Counted from the first letter of the stretch, positions 1-10,682 are shown. The stretch: DNA of 62,876 nt from Candidatus Nealsoniibacteriota bacterium (GCA_003553505.1 PWEN01000042.1:1-62876); one strand, 5' to 3'. Notes: generated by a model not told the origin, from the letters alone. Numbers and translations are program-made.

Positions 1-912
<912 letters not shown>

Positions 913-959
913 GCTAGTATTTAATGACCATTACACTTTTCAAATGATTGGAGTCATTC

Positions 960-1070
960 TATGGGGGCTAACAGTGACGTTGTCCCACCCGTTCCCATTC
1001 CGAACACGGTAGTGAAATACGTCAATGCCGATGATAGTGGGTTTTCCCGCGAAAGTAGGTAGCCCCCATA
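960..1070 (+). rRNA. rrf: 5S ribosomal RNA
   Basis: Terminal helix TATGGGGGCT...AGCCCCCATA and core cccgttcccattccgaacacgg. Flanked by an outer helix (ttggagtcat 948-957 / gtggctccaa 1073-1082) followed by a T-rich run. Confidence 0.95.
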
Positions 1071-1122
1071 AAGTGGCTCCAATTTTCTTTTATTTTTTTG
1101 TATTTACGATATAATGTAAGTG

Positions 1123-1905
1123 ATGATTTTAAGAAGAGGAAAAACCTCTCTCGCTGCTAAGGCGGCTGTTGTAATTATTTTATTTGTTTCTTTGTTTTTC
1201 TTTTCAGATACTGCAAAGAATGCATTTTTCTTTGTTTCTTCTCCTGTGCAAAGTTTTCTTTTTCAAAAAGGAGGGGCTTTTTATGGAGTAACGGAAACAG
1301 TTGTCAATTTAAGCAGCATAAGAGAAGAAATAACTGATCTGCGAAAAGAAAACAGAGATTTGTCTGCAAGGCTGACCTTACAAAGAGAGATAGTTGCTGA
1401 AAACGAGGCTCTAAGAAAAGCGCTGGACCTTGATATGCGTTCTGAGAAACAGTTCATATTTTCAGAGGTTAGTGGTTCTAATTTTGATGCTGAAAAATTG
1501 ATAGTTGCCAGCGGCAAAAAGGATGGCGTAGAGGAAGGATATGCGGTTACCACCCCTGAAGGTTCGCTTGTAGGTGTTGTTTCAGATGTTTTTTCTGATT
1601 TTTCAGAAGTTCTTCTTATAACTTCTAAAGAGAGCTCTTTTGAAGCAAAGGTGCAGGGAGAAGATGACTATATTGGTGTGCTAAAAGGAGGGAGTGATCT
1701 TGTTTTAGAGATGCTTCCAAGAGAGTCAGAGATAGAAGAAGGAGACCTTGTGTCTACATTTTCACAGGAAGGTTATTTTCCGAGGGGGATATTCATAGGA
1801 CACATTTCCAAGGTTATAGATAGTGATGTAGAAGCCTTTACTAGTGCGGAAGTGAGACCTGCTTTCAATCTTCACGAGCTTGAATTTTTACTTATTATAG
1901 AGTGA
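1123..1905 (+). CDS. mreC: Rod shape-determining protein MreC
   Basis: N-terminal TM, coiled coil, then MreC beta domain (VASGKKDGVEEGYAVTTPEGSLVGVVSDV). ATG at 1123, alternative GTG at 1120. Confidence 0.9.
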   Translation: MILRRGKTSLAAKAAVVIILFVSLFFFSDTAKNAFFFVSSPVQSFLFQKGGAFYGVTETVVNLSSIREEITDLRKENRDLSARLTLQREIVAENEALRKALDLDMRSEKQFIFSEVSGSNFDAEKLIVASGKKDGVEEGYAVTTPEGSLVGVVSDVFSDFSEVLLITSKESSFEAKVQGEDDYIGVLKGGSDLVLEMLPRESEIEEGDLVSTFSQEGYFPRGIFIGHISKVIDSDVEAFTSAEVRPAFNLHELEFLLIIE

Positions 1906-2387
1906 TGTTAAAAGCGTTTCTTAAAGCTTTCTTTTCAGGAATTGTTACGGGGTTTGTTTTTCTTGTTGCTTTTCCTTTTCTTGTAATTCAAGTAAACAGT
2001 TATTTCGGGCTCTTGCAAATAGATTACGTTGTTCTCGATATTGTTGGAGTTTTTCTTGTTTTTTGTGGTATATTAATGTTTCTTTACTGTTCAGGCATTT
2101 TTTGGAAGTTGGGAAAGGGAACGCCTGCCCCAATAGAGCCACCACGAAAAATAGTTACAGAGGGGATTTATCGTTATACAAGAAATCCTATGTATCTGGG
2201 ATATTTTTCTATAGTAACAGGGCAGGCTTTCTTTTTTGGAGACATTCTTCTTTTTGCTTACCTTCTTTTTGTGATTTTACTTATAAATGTTTATTTATTG
2301 TTTTTTGAAGAGCCTGCACTAAAAAAAAGGTTTGGCAAGGAGTATGAAGATTATGTCTCCCAAACCCCTCGTTGGATTTTTATATGA
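1905..2387 (+). CDS. Isoprenylcysteine carboxyl methyltransferase / phospholipid methyltransferase-like membrane protein
   Basis: C-terminal motif GIYRYTRNPMYLGYF...EEPALKKRFGKEYEDYVSQTPRWI, typical of the ICMT/PEMT-like family. Confidence 0.8.
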   Translation: MLKAFLKAFFSGIVTGFVFLVAFPFLVIQVNSYFGLLQIDYVVLDIVGVFLVFCGILMFLYCSGIFWKLGKGTPAPIEPPRKIVTEGIYRYTRNPMYLGYFSIVTGQAFFFGDILLFAYLLFVILLINVYLLFFEEPALKKRFGKEYEDYVSQTPRWIFI

Positions 2388-2680
2388 AGAAACTGTTTTT
2401 ACTAATAATTGTTGCTTATTTTATTGCTCTTTTTGAGAGCGGATTTATGGCACACTTTTTCTTTCCTAATCTGCTCTTTGTTTATTTTTTAGCAGTTAAT
2501 GTTTTAGAGAGTCCTGAAAGAAAAGAGGGATTGTTTTTAGCAGGAGCGTGTGGGCTTTTGTTTGACTTATTTTCTTCTTTTCCTATAGGATTTTATTTAG
2601 TATTGTTTGTTTTTGGTGCTTTCTTGATAAAGTTAATATTAAAGAGGTATGTCCACTTTCCGTCGTTTATTCGCTCGTAA
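2384..2680 (+). CDS. mreD: Rod shape-determining protein MreD-like membrane protein
   Basis: Small multi-TM protein between mreC and mrdA; ATGA overlap with the upstream gene. Confidence 0.65.
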   Translation: MKKLFLLIIVAYFIALFESGFMAHFFFPNLLFVYFLAVNVLESPERKEGLFLAGACGLLFDLFSSFPIGFYLVLFVFGAFLIKLILKRYVHFPSFIRS

Positions 2681-4565
2681 AAAGGGCGTAAAAGATATAG
2701 AGCCTCAAGAAGTTCTCCTTGATGGGTGGGCTCAAGAAAAAGAGGAGCAGATTGGTGTTTCCGAGAAACGCATGGAGGTTCCTTTGTCAAAGAACTATTT
2801 GCTTCTTTTTGCCTTTATTATGATGTTCTTGTTCTGCATTCTGTTTGGAAGAAGTTTGCATCTTCAGGTAATAGAGGGAAGCAATCTTTCATCTCTTGCG
2901 GAAAGAAACAGATCGGCAATGGTCTCTGTCCAGACACTTCGTGGAGTGATTTATGACAGGAACATGGATCAACTTGTTTTTAATTCTTCTCGTTTTGATC
3001 TTGAGTACTCTTCCTCTGATTTACCCAAAAAAGAAGATGTAGAAAGAGTGGCGGAAGTGATTTATTTAAAAAAAGATGATATAATAGAGACAATCACCGA
3101 CTCTTCGGAAGAATCTGTTGTTGTTAAGGAAGACCTTGAGCATTCTGAAGTTGTTTCTCTTCTTACAGTTGTTGATGACATGGACGGTTTTTCGGTCTCA
3201 GAGCAACTTGACAGAGAGTATAAGGATCCGGAGACTTTTTCGCATGTTGTCGGTTACATGGGAAAGATCGATAGGGAGACAATAGCTGACAATCCGGATG
3301 AGTATTCTATAAGGGATTATGTCGGTAGAGCGGGAGTCGAAAGAAGCTATGAACACATATTAAACAGAAAAAAAGGAGAAGTGCGCATAGAGAGAGACTC
3401 TGCAGGAAACATTAAAAACAAAGAAGTTGTCTCCTTGCCGGAAGGCGGAAGCAATGTTGTTCTTTCAATTGATGCGAAGCTTCAAAGAAAAATAGAAGAA
3501 GAAGTCCTTGAAACTCTTGAAAATGTTGGGTCAGAGAAGGCGGCCGTAGTTGCGGTAAATCCTCAAACGGGAAATATTCTTTCTATGACAAGTGTTCCTT
3601 CTTATGACAATCACATCTTTAGCAAGAGAGCAGACCAGAGTTCTTTTTCGGAGATGTTTTCCAATGAAAAGGGATCTTTTGTAAACAGAAATATATCTGC
3701 TACTTATCCTTCTGGGTCGGTAATAAAGCCGCTTGTGGCCGCTGCTGCACTGGAAGAGGATGTGATAAGCCCTGAAAAAGAGATATATAGTCCGGGACAT
3801 TTGACGGTGGAAAATCCCTGGAGTCCTTCAGAGCCCTCTGTGTTTAGAGATTTTCAAGCGCATGGCTGGACAAATGTAAGAGAGGCGATAGCTGTTTCAA
3901 GCAACGTGTATTTTTATACTGTTGGAGGAGGCTATGAAGATCAAGAAGGTCTTGGAATAGAGAGAATGAAAAATTATTTTCAAGAATTTGGACTTGGAAG
4001 CAGGACCGGCATAGATCTTCAGGCGGAAGCAGAGGGGTTTGTTCCCGATATGGAGTGGAAAAGAGAAGAGATTGGGATTCCTTGGACGGTAGGGGACACT
4101 TACAACACATCTATCGGACAGGGATATCTTTCTGTTACCCCGTTACAGATAGCTATGGCCTACTCCTCTTTGGTGAACGGAGGGAAGTTGCTTTCTCCCA
4201 GTATACTAAAAAAGGTTGTAAATGACGATGGAGAGGTTGTTGAGAGAAGGTCTCCGCAAGTATTAAATGAAGGATTTATAAGTCAAAGCAACCTAAATGA
4301 GGTGATGGAGGGGATGCGTCAGACAACTTTGATCGGGACGGCAAAAAGCCTTGGAACGCTTCCTGTGGAAGTTGGGGCCAAGACGGGAACGGCACAGATA
4401 CCAAAGCCCGGACATTATCACAACTGGATAACGGTTTTTGCTCCTTTTGATGATCCGGAGATAGTGATAACAATTGTAGTAGAGGAAGTGGAGGGGGTTC
4501 GTGCGGCGTCCATTCCTCTTGCCAGAAGTATACTTGAGTGGTACTTTAGTGAGTATAATAATTAA
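2649..4565 (+). CDS. mrdA: Penicillin-binding protein 2 (transpeptidase)
   Basis: PBP dimerisation domain plus transpeptidase with SxxK (YPSGSVIKPL), SSN (AVSSNVYFY) and KTG (GAKTGTAQ) motifs. Confidence 0.93.
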   Translation: MSTFRRLFARKKGVKDIEPQEVLLDGWAQEKEEQIGVSEKRMEVPLSKNYLLLFAFIMMFLFCILFGRSLHLQVIEGSNLSSLAERNRSAMVSVQTLRGVIYDRNMDQLVFNSSRFDLEYSSSDLPKKEDVERVAEVIYLKKDDIIETITDSSEESVVVKEDLEHSEVVSLLTVVDDMDGFSVSEQLDREYKDPETFSHVVGYMGKIDRETIADNPDEYSIRDYVGRAGVERSYEHILNRKKGEVRIERDSAGNIKNKEVVSLPEGGSNVVLSIDAKLQRKIEEEVLETLENVGSEKAAVVAVNPQTGNILSMTSVPSYDNHIFSKRADQSSFSEMFSNEKGSFVNRNISATYPSGSVIKPLVAAAALEEDVISPEKEIYSPGHLTVENPWSPSEPSVFRDFQAHGWTNVREAIAVSSNVYFYTVGGGYEDQEGLGIERMKNYFQEFGLGSRTGIDLQAEAEGFVPDMEWKREEIGIPWTVGDTYNTSIGQGYLSVTPLQIAMAYSSLVNGGKLLSPSILKKVVNDDGEVVERRSPQVLNEGFISQSNLNEVMEGMRQTTLIGTAKSLGTLPVEVGAKTGTAQIPKPGHYHNWITVFAPFDDPEIVITIVVEEVEGVRAASIPLARSILEWYFSEYNN

Positions 4566-4569
4566 AAAT

Positions 4570-5028
4570 ATGAAAAAAAGCTTTACCCGTGAGGGGTTAG
4601 AAAAATTGAAAAAAAGACTCGCTTTTCTTGAGAAAACAAAACGAAAAGAGGTTGCTGATGAACTGAAAGCTGCTGCTTCTTTTGGTGATTTGAGTGAGAA
4701 TTCGGCATATGAAGAAGCAAAACATGAGCAAAATATGCTTGAAACGGAGATCTCGAAGATAAGGGAGGCGATAAAAAATGCGGAAGTAGTGGAGATGGAT
4801 AAAGATTCAAAGTTGGTTCAGATAGGGTCGAGAATTGTTGTGGAAACAAGTGATGGCAAGGAGGAATTTGAGATAGTGGGAGGAACGGAGTCCGATCCTT
4901 TTGCGGGCAAGATATCTTGTGATTCTCCTTTAGGAAAGGCACTTATTGGTAAAAAAGAAGGAGAGAGCACTGCAGTACAAACTCCTTCTGGAGAAAAAAG
5001 TTATAAAATAGTAAAAATAAATGAGTAG
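4570..5028 (+). CDS. greA: Transcription elongation factor GreA
   Basis: FTREGLEKLKKRLAFLE...ELKAAASFGDLSENSAYEEAK; start trimmed to MKKSFTREG. Confidence 0.95.
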   Translation: MKKSFTREGLEKLKKRLAFLEKTKRKEVADELKAAASFGDLSENSAYEEAKHEQNMLETEISKIREAIKNAEVVEMDKDSKLVQIGSRIVVETSDGKEEFEIVGGTESDPFAGKISCDSPLGKALIGKKEGESTAVQTPSGEKSYKIVKINE

Positions 5029-6487
5029 AAAAGAAGAGCTCAGAAAAAACCGCATAGAGAAGATGCGAAACGTGGAAAAGGACTCTCCTCCTTATCCTTT
5101 GTTGACCGCAAGAAATTACACTTTAAAAGAGGCGTTTTCTAGGTTTGAGAAATTAAAAGAAAGCGAAGAAGAGGTGGTCGTTGCTGGAAGATTGCGATCT
5201 ATACGTCAACACGGAAAACTTACTTTTGCAAACATAGAAGATGGAACAGCAGAGATACAGGTGTTTATTTCCGAGGATACTATCGGCAAAGTTCCCTATA
5301 ACTTTTTTTTGGAGAACTTTGATATGGGTGATTTTGTAGAAGTGAGAGGGGTTTTGTTTTTAACAAAAAAGAATGAGAAAAGCATAAAGGTGGCAGATCT
5401 AAAAATGCTCTCCAAGAGTCTTCTTCCTCTTCCTGAAAAGTGGCACGGACTGCAAGATACGGAAGAGAGATACAGAAAAAGATATCTCGATCTTCTTTTT
5501 AATGATGAGGTGAAAGAAAGCTTCCGTAAGCGCTCCAAGATAATAAAAGAGCTTCGTAGATTTTTGGAAAAAAAAGAGTTCATGGAGGTGGAGACTCCGG
5601 TGTTGCAGCCTATGTATGGAGGGGGGAGTGCAAAGCCCTTTAAAACGCACCTGAACGCTCTCTCTATGGATCTCTATCTTCGCATTGCTCCGGAGCTTTA
5701 CCTTAAGCGTCTTCTTGTAGGAGGTTTTGATAAGGTCTATGAGATGGGAAAGTGTTTTCGAAATGAAGGGATCGATAAGACACACAATCCGGAATTTACT
5801 TCTTTGGAGATATATAAGGCGTACTCGGACTACAAAAAGATGATGAGTTTTACGGAGGAGATGGTTTTATATGTACTAAAAGAGGTTTTGGGAAAGAAGG
5901 ATCTTTGGTATGACGAGAAAAAGATAGAGTTTTCTGCTCCTTTTGAGAGAGTTCAATTTTACGACCTTATTCGTAAAGAGACAGGAATAGACCTAGAAGA
6001 GATAAGTGTAGACGCTTTACGAAAAGAAGCGGAGAGTATGGGCATAGAACTGGAAAAGGGAGCAAGTAAAGCGCATATAAGTGATGAAATATTTAAGGAA
6101 AAGTGTCGTCATAAACTGGTGCAACCTACTTTTGTTATTCATCATCCGGAGGGTTTTCAGCCTCTTGCCAAGCCTCTTCCTGATGGATCGGGAAAGCTTG
6201 CCACCTTTCAGCTTTATATTGCTGGATGGGAGATTGTAAATGCCTTTTCGGAGCTAAATGATCCCACAGAACAAAGAAAAAGATTTATAGAGCAAGAGAA
6301 GATGCTTGAAAAAGGATTTACAGAAGCACAGCGGATGGATGAGGACTTTCTTACTGCATTAGAACATGGCATGCCTCCCGCTGTTGGTTTTGGTATGGGC
6401 GTTGATCGTTTTTGTGCCATACTTACCGGATCACACAGTCTTCGTGAGATTATTCTTTTTCCTGCAATGAGAAAAAAAGATGAATAG
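5021..6487 (+). CDS. lysS: Lysyl-tRNA synthetase, class II
   Basis: Class II motifs FRNEGIDKTHNPEFTSLEIY and GFGMGVDRFCAILTG. Confidence 0.95.
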   Translation: MSRKEELRKNRIEKMRNVEKDSPPYPLLTARNYTLKEAFSRFEKLKESEEEVVVAGRLRSIRQHGKLTFANIEDGTAEIQVFISEDTIGKVPYNFFLENFDMGDFVEVRGVLFLTKKNEKSIKVADLKMLSKSLLPLPEKWHGLQDTEERYRKRYLDLLFNDEVKESFRKRSKIIKELRRFLEKKEFMEVETPVLQPMYGGGSAKPFKTHLNALSMDLYLRIAPELYLKRLLVGGFDKVYEMGKCFRNEGIDKTHNPEFTSLEIYKAYSDYKKMMSFTEEMVLYVLKEVLGKKDLWYDEKKIEFSAPFERVQFYDLIRKETGIDLEEISVDALRKEAESMGIELEKGASKAHISDEIFKEKCRHKLVQPTFVIHHPEGFQPLAKPLPDGSGKLATFQLYIAGWEIVNAFSELNDPTEQRKRFIEQEKMLEKGFTEAQRMDEDFLTALEHGMPPAVGFGMGVDRFCAILTGSHSLREIILFPAMRKKDE

Positions 6488-7037
6488 AGAAGAAGCTTTA
6501 CAACTTATAAAGAAGTATGTTAAAAATAAAAACAGTATAAAGCACATGCTTGCAGTTGAGGTTGTTATGCGTTCTTTAGCAAAGAGATTTGGAGAGCCGG
6601 AAGATAAATGGGCAGTGGCTGGCCTGTTGCACGATATTGACATGGAGATAGTGGACTACAGGAACAATGAAGAGCAACATGGTGTTGTTGGGGCTGATAT
6701 ACTAAGAAAGGAAGGAGTAGAGGAAGATATTATTGATGCAGTTTTGGCTCATAATGCTGCTACCGGCAAGAAAAGAGAAACGCTTATGGAGAAAGCTATA
6801 TTTGCAGTAGATCCCCTTACAGGGCTGATAGTTGCTTCCGTGTTAGTTCTTCCCGAGAAGAAGATAGAAAATATATCTACTGATTCTGTCATGAACCGTT
6901 TCAAAGAAAAGTCTTTTGCAAAAGGCGCGAATCGTGAAGTCATACTTTCTTGCAAAGAGATGGATATGGATTTGGAGGAGTTTATTTCTGTTTCTCTGCT
7001 TGCTATGCAAGAGATAAGTGAAGATTTAGAACTTTAA
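6480..7037 (+). CDS. HD-domain hydrolase (HDIG-like)
   Basis: VAGLLHDIDMEIVDY ... VLAHNAATG HD-family signature. Confidence 0.75.
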   Translation: MNREEALQLIKKYVKNKNSIKHMLAVEVVMRSLAKRFGEPEDKWAVAGLLHDIDMEIVDYRNNEEQHGVVGADILRKEGVEEDIIDAVLAHNAATGKKRETLMEKAIFAVDPLTGLIVASVLVLPEKKIENISTDSVMNRFKEKSFAKGANREVILSCKEMDMDLEEFISVSLLAMQEISEDLEL

Positions 7038-7049
7038 ATTAATCAAAAG

Positions 7050-7246
7050 CTGTGAAGGAGAATTTCCGCTCCGGAGCTGGTCGGGGAAAACGCTTTGCGA
7101 CTAACCCGTCCCGGCAGCGACCGTAATATCGCTTTTTTCCCTTCAGATAGGGAAAGTGAGGCTCTTTTTGGCAACAAAAAGAGTAAAATCAAAGTGGCAC
7201 CACGAGCATGCTCTCGTCTTTGATGTTTTAAGATGAGAGTTTTTTT
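7050..7246 (+). promoter_or_regulatory. T-box riboswitch (tRNA-Ser-responsive transcription attenuator) upstream of serS
   Basis: Stem I base GAAGG(7054-7058)/CCTTC(7140-7144); Stem III CTCTTTTTG-GCAA-CAAAAAGAG (7162-7183); antiterminator ATCAAAG-[TGGCACC]-ACGAG-loop-CTCGT-CTTTGAT (7188-7224); competing terminator CTCTCGTCTT/AAGATGAGAG + T7 (7211-7246). Confidence 0.88.
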
Positions 7247-7267
7247 ATATAATAATTATTAAAAGTT

Positions 7268-8515
7268 ATGATCGATATAAAACTTATTCGCAAAAATCCA
7301 AAGCAGATTAAAGATGCTTGCCTTAAAAAAGGTGTAGAGATTGACACAGATCTTATCTTGCGCCTTGACAAGCAAAGAAGAGACCTTCTTTCAGAGGTAG
7401 AGGAGATGCGTGCCAAGAAGAATGAGGCAAATAAGAAACTTGCGAGTGCCACAAGCGAAGAAAAGGAAAAGATAATAGAGGAGATGCGCGCAATTGATAA
7501 AGGTGATGCAGAAAGAAGACTAAAAGAAACAGAGGAAGAGCTTGAAAGAAACCTTCTCCTTATTCCTAATCCTCCTCTTGACGATGTTGTTGTGGGGAAA
7601 AGCGATGATGACAACGTCGTTATTCGCAGAGAAGGGGATCTGCCGGAGTTTTCTTTTGCTCCTCGTGACTATATGGAGATATGTGAAAAACTTGATATAA
7701 TTGACCTTAAGCGTGCTGCAAAGGTGTCCGGTTCACGTTTCGGTATACTAAAGGGAGAGGGTGCTCTTCTGCACCTGGCTATCGTTAATTTTGTGATGGA
7801 GAAATGCATGAAGCATGGATTCTCTCCTCTCTTGCCTCCCGTAATGATCAGGCCGGAGATGATGAAAGGCATGGGATACGTAGAAAGAGGCGGTGATGAG
7901 ATATACCACATAGAAAAGGACAATCTTTATCTTGTGGGAACATCGGAGCAGATTATTGGCCCTATGCACTCAGGAGAGATACTGGATGAAAAAGAGCTTC
8001 CTCGCAGATATGTAGCATACTCTTCCTGTTTTCGTAGAGAGGCCGGGTCTTATGGAAAGGACACGAAAGGCATATTGCGAGTGCATCAGTTTGAAAAGGT
8101 AGAAATGTTTTCCTTTACGACTCCTGAAAAATCAAAAGAGGAGCACAGTCTTCTCCTTTCCATAGAAGAAGAGATTATGAAAGATTTAAAGATACCATAT
8201 CAGGTTATTGATATATGTAGTGCCGATCTGGGCGATCCTGCAGCATCAAAGTATGACATAGAAGCTTGGATGCCCGGACAAGGAGATTACAGAGAAACGC
8301 ATTCTACTTCCAACTGCACTGATTTTCAGGCAAGAAGACTTAATATACGTTATAAAAGCAGAGAGGAGACCAATTTTCTACACACCTTAAACGGAACAGG
8401 GCTTGCAGTTGGAAGAGCAATTATCGCATTAATAGAGAACAACCAGAGAGAAGATGGGAGTGTAGATATTCCCGAGGCATTACACAAGTTTCTTCCCTTT
8501 ACAAAGATCGGATGA
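7268..8515 (+). CDS. serS: Seryl-tRNA synthetase
   Basis: N-terminal coiled coil, LLIPNPPLDDV, FRREAGSYGKDTKGILRVHQFEKVEMF, HSTSNCTDFQARRLNIRY. Confidence 0.97.
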   Translation: MIDIKLIRKNPKQIKDACLKKGVEIDTDLILRLDKQRRDLLSEVEEMRAKKNEANKKLASATSEEKEKIIEEMRAIDKGDAERRLKETEEELERNLLLIPNPPLDDVVVGKSDDDNVVIRREGDLPEFSFAPRDYMEICEKLDIIDLKRAAKVSGSRFGILKGEGALLHLAIVNFVMEKCMKHGFSPLLPPVMIRPEMMKGMGYVERGGDEIYHIEKDNLYLVGTSEQIIGPMHSGEILDEKELPRRYVAYSSCFRREAGSYGKDTKGILRVHQFEKVEMFSFTTPEKSKEEHSLLLSIEEEIMKDLKIPYQVIDICSADLGDPAASKYDIEAWMPGQGDYRETHSTSNCTDFQARRLNIRYKSREETNFLHTLNGTGLAVGRAIIALIENNQREDGSVDIPEALHKFLPFTKIG

Positions 8516-9456
8516 AAATTGAAACAGTAACAACAAAAAAAGACTGGGACAGGTTTATATTAAAAGAAAATGGGAGCTTTTTGCAGTCTTTTGATTGGGG
8601 GGTCTTTCAGGAAAAACAAGGAAATCCTGTTTTTCGTATTGCGGTGCGATCAAAAGGAGAGACGATACTCCAAGCGCAGATAATAAAAGAAAAACTGCCT
8701 TTTTCCAAGTTTTATTTTCAGCTGCCTTATGGGCCGGTGACAAAGAAAGGATTAACGGAAGATAAAAGACGTGAGGCGGAAAGAATGCTTGTAAAGCAAG
8801 TAAGTGGCAAGGGTGCGGTTTTCATGATAGTGGAGCCCTTAAAAGAGTTCTTTTTTGGGAAAAAGGCTTCTTTTCGTATACAGCCGCAAAAAACGTCTGT
8901 TATAGACTTAACCAAGAGCATTGAGGATATTTTTAACTCTTTCAAAAAGGATCTTCGCTATAGCATACGCACAGCACAAAAAAAGGGAGTAGAATTGGAA
9001 GAAGGTCCTTATGACGAGCGTTTTTTTGATTTACTGGAAAAAGTAAAGGAAAGAAAGGGGTTTTCTTCTTATCATTCTTCTTATTTTCCCGAATTACTTG
9101 ATACTGTTAATTCTCGTTTTTTCTTTGTGAGTTATGAGGGAAAACTTGTAGCGGGCATGATAATGGTATTTTTTGGTGATACAGTTACCTCTCTGCACTC
9201 TGCCTCAGACTACGATTACCGCCACTTGCAAACTCCTTCTTTGCAAAGATTTCATGCTTGTCTTGAAGGTAAAAAGCAAGGCTTTGCGTGGCATGACCTT
9301 TGGGGAATAGAAGAGGAGAAATATCCCGGAGTGGCAAATTTCAAGAAAAAGTTTTGCGGAAGAGAGATCGTCTACCCTCAAGGAAAGGTGGTTGTTTTTT
9401 CACATTTTTGGTATACCCTTTATATTATCGCAAAGAAAATAAAACGCATCTTATGA
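8512..9456 (+). CDS. FemAB-family peptidoglycan bridge aminoacyltransferase / GNAT
   Basis: SFDWGVFQEKQG, FKKDLRYSIRTAQKKGVE, GIEEEKYPGVANFKKKFCG typical of the FemAB family. Confidence 0.8.
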   Translation: MKIETVTTKKDWDRFILKENGSFLQSFDWGVFQEKQGNPVFRIAVRSKGETILQAQIIKEKLPFSKFYFQLPYGPVTKKGLTEDKRREAERMLVKQVSGKGAVFMIVEPLKEFFFGKKASFRIQPQKTSVIDLTKSIEDIFNSFKKDLRYSIRTAQKKGVELEEGPYDERFFDLLEKVKERKGFSSYHSSYFPELLDTVNSRFFFVSYEGKLVAGMIMVFFGDTVTSLHSASDYDYRHLQTPSLQRFHACLEGKKQGFAWHDLWGIEEEKYPGVANFKKKFCGREIVYPQGKVVVFSHFWYTLYIIAKKIKRIL

Positions 9457-10682
9457 AGAATCTACTCAAGCTGGCATTAAAACTTGTCACAAAACTGGTA
9501 ATAAAAAGGTATGATCCTTACATCATTGCTATTACCGGTACTGTGGGAAAGACATCCACAAAGGAGGCTATGGTTGCTGTCTTGTCGGATAAGTTTAATA
9601 CAAGAGGTAGTGCGGGAAATCTTAATACGGAGTTTGGTGCACCGCTTGTTTTTTTGAAGCAGGGCAAGGCGGGTGAGAGCTATTTGGAATGGGCGAGTAT
9701 ACTTTTAAAAGGCGTATCACTTTTAGTGTTTCGTGACAAAGATTATCCGGAAATTATTGTCTCTGAGATCGCTGCTGATAAGCCGGGGGACATAGAGTAT
9801 CTTTGCAGCGTGATAAAGCCCCATATTTCTGTTATCACTGCCGTAGGAGAGGTTCCTGTGCATGTAGAGTTCTATAATAGCGTGGAAGAAGTAGCAAAAG
9901 AAAAAGCAAAGCTTGCTTTTGCTGCAAAGGATAACGTTTTTCTTTGCTTTGATGACCCACTTGTAAGAGAGATGGGAGAGGGGATAACATTTGGATTTGA
10001 AAAAGAGGCTGACGTATACATTCATAGCTTTGAACACACCCAAAAAGGGGTGAGTTTTGCAATCTCACACAATAAAAAAGATCACAGATTTCATCTTCCT
10101 CTTATAGGAAAGCCTGCTGCTTACTCTTTTGCTGCTGCTTTTGCGGTAGCGTCTTATCTTGGGCTTGAAGACATCTCTTCTGATAACATATTTTCTCCAC
10201 CGGGCAGAATGTCACTTCTGGAAGGAATAAAAGAAACGATGATAATAGATGGCAGCTATAATGCTGCCCCTGCCTCAGTTTTTTCCGCGCTGGAGTGTCT
10301 TGAGGATTTTCCTGCAAAAAGAAGATTGGCGGTTCTCGGTGATATGTTAGAGCTCGGCGAGCACTCATTGGATCAGCATCGCAAGGTGGGAGAAAGAGCA
10401 AGGTCGGTTTGCGATATTGTTATCTCCGTGGGAGAGCTTTCCCGAGAGATGAATAGTGACTATCACTTTCAAAGATCGGAGGATGTTGCTTCTTTTTTAC
10501 CCGATGTTATAAAGAAAGGAGATGTAGTCCTTGTAAAAGGTTCGCAGAGTATTCGTACGGAAAAAGTTGTTTACAGTATCATGAAATATCCCCAAAAAGC
10601 GGAAAAGCTTTTGGTTCGCCAAACATCTTATTGGAGAAAAAAGGATGAGCAAAAAGAAGCTGAGAAAAAAACATACCGTTAA
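9453..10682 (+). CDS. murF: MurF-like Mur ligase (UDP-N-acetylmuramoyl-tripeptide--D-Ala-D-Ala ligase), short N-terminus
   Basis: ITGTVGKTSTKEAM P-loop, GNLNTEFGAPL, DGSYNAAPASVFSALECL, VLGDMLELGE. Start trimmed to the ATG overlapping the FemAB stop. Confidence 0.85.
   Translation: MKNLLKLALKLVTKLVIKRYDPYIIAITGTVGKTSTKEAMVAVLSDKFNTRGSAGNLNTEFGAPLVFLKQGKAGESYLEWASILLKGVSLLVFRDKDYPEIIVSEIAADKPGDIEYLCSVIKPHISVITAVGEVPVHVEFYNSVEEVAKEKAKLAFAAKDNVFLCFDDPLVREMGEGITFGFEKEADVYIHSFEHTQKGVSFAISHNKKDHRFHLPLIGKPAAYSFAAAFAVASYLGLEDISSDNIFSPPGRMSLLEGIKETMIIDGSYNAAPASVFSALECLEDFPAKRRLAVLGDMLELGEHSLDQHRKVGERARSVCDIVISVGELSREMNSDYHFQRSEDVASFLPDVIKKGDVVLVKGSQSIRTEKVVYSIMKYPQKAEKLLVRQTSYWRKKDEQKEAEKKTYR

Noticed and set aside
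7219-7253. Secondary serS promoter (TTGATG...TATAAT) downstream of the T-box terminator
   Set aside because: Spacing of ~22 nt is too long for a sigma-70 promoter; TATAAT here is likely chance in AT-rich DNA.
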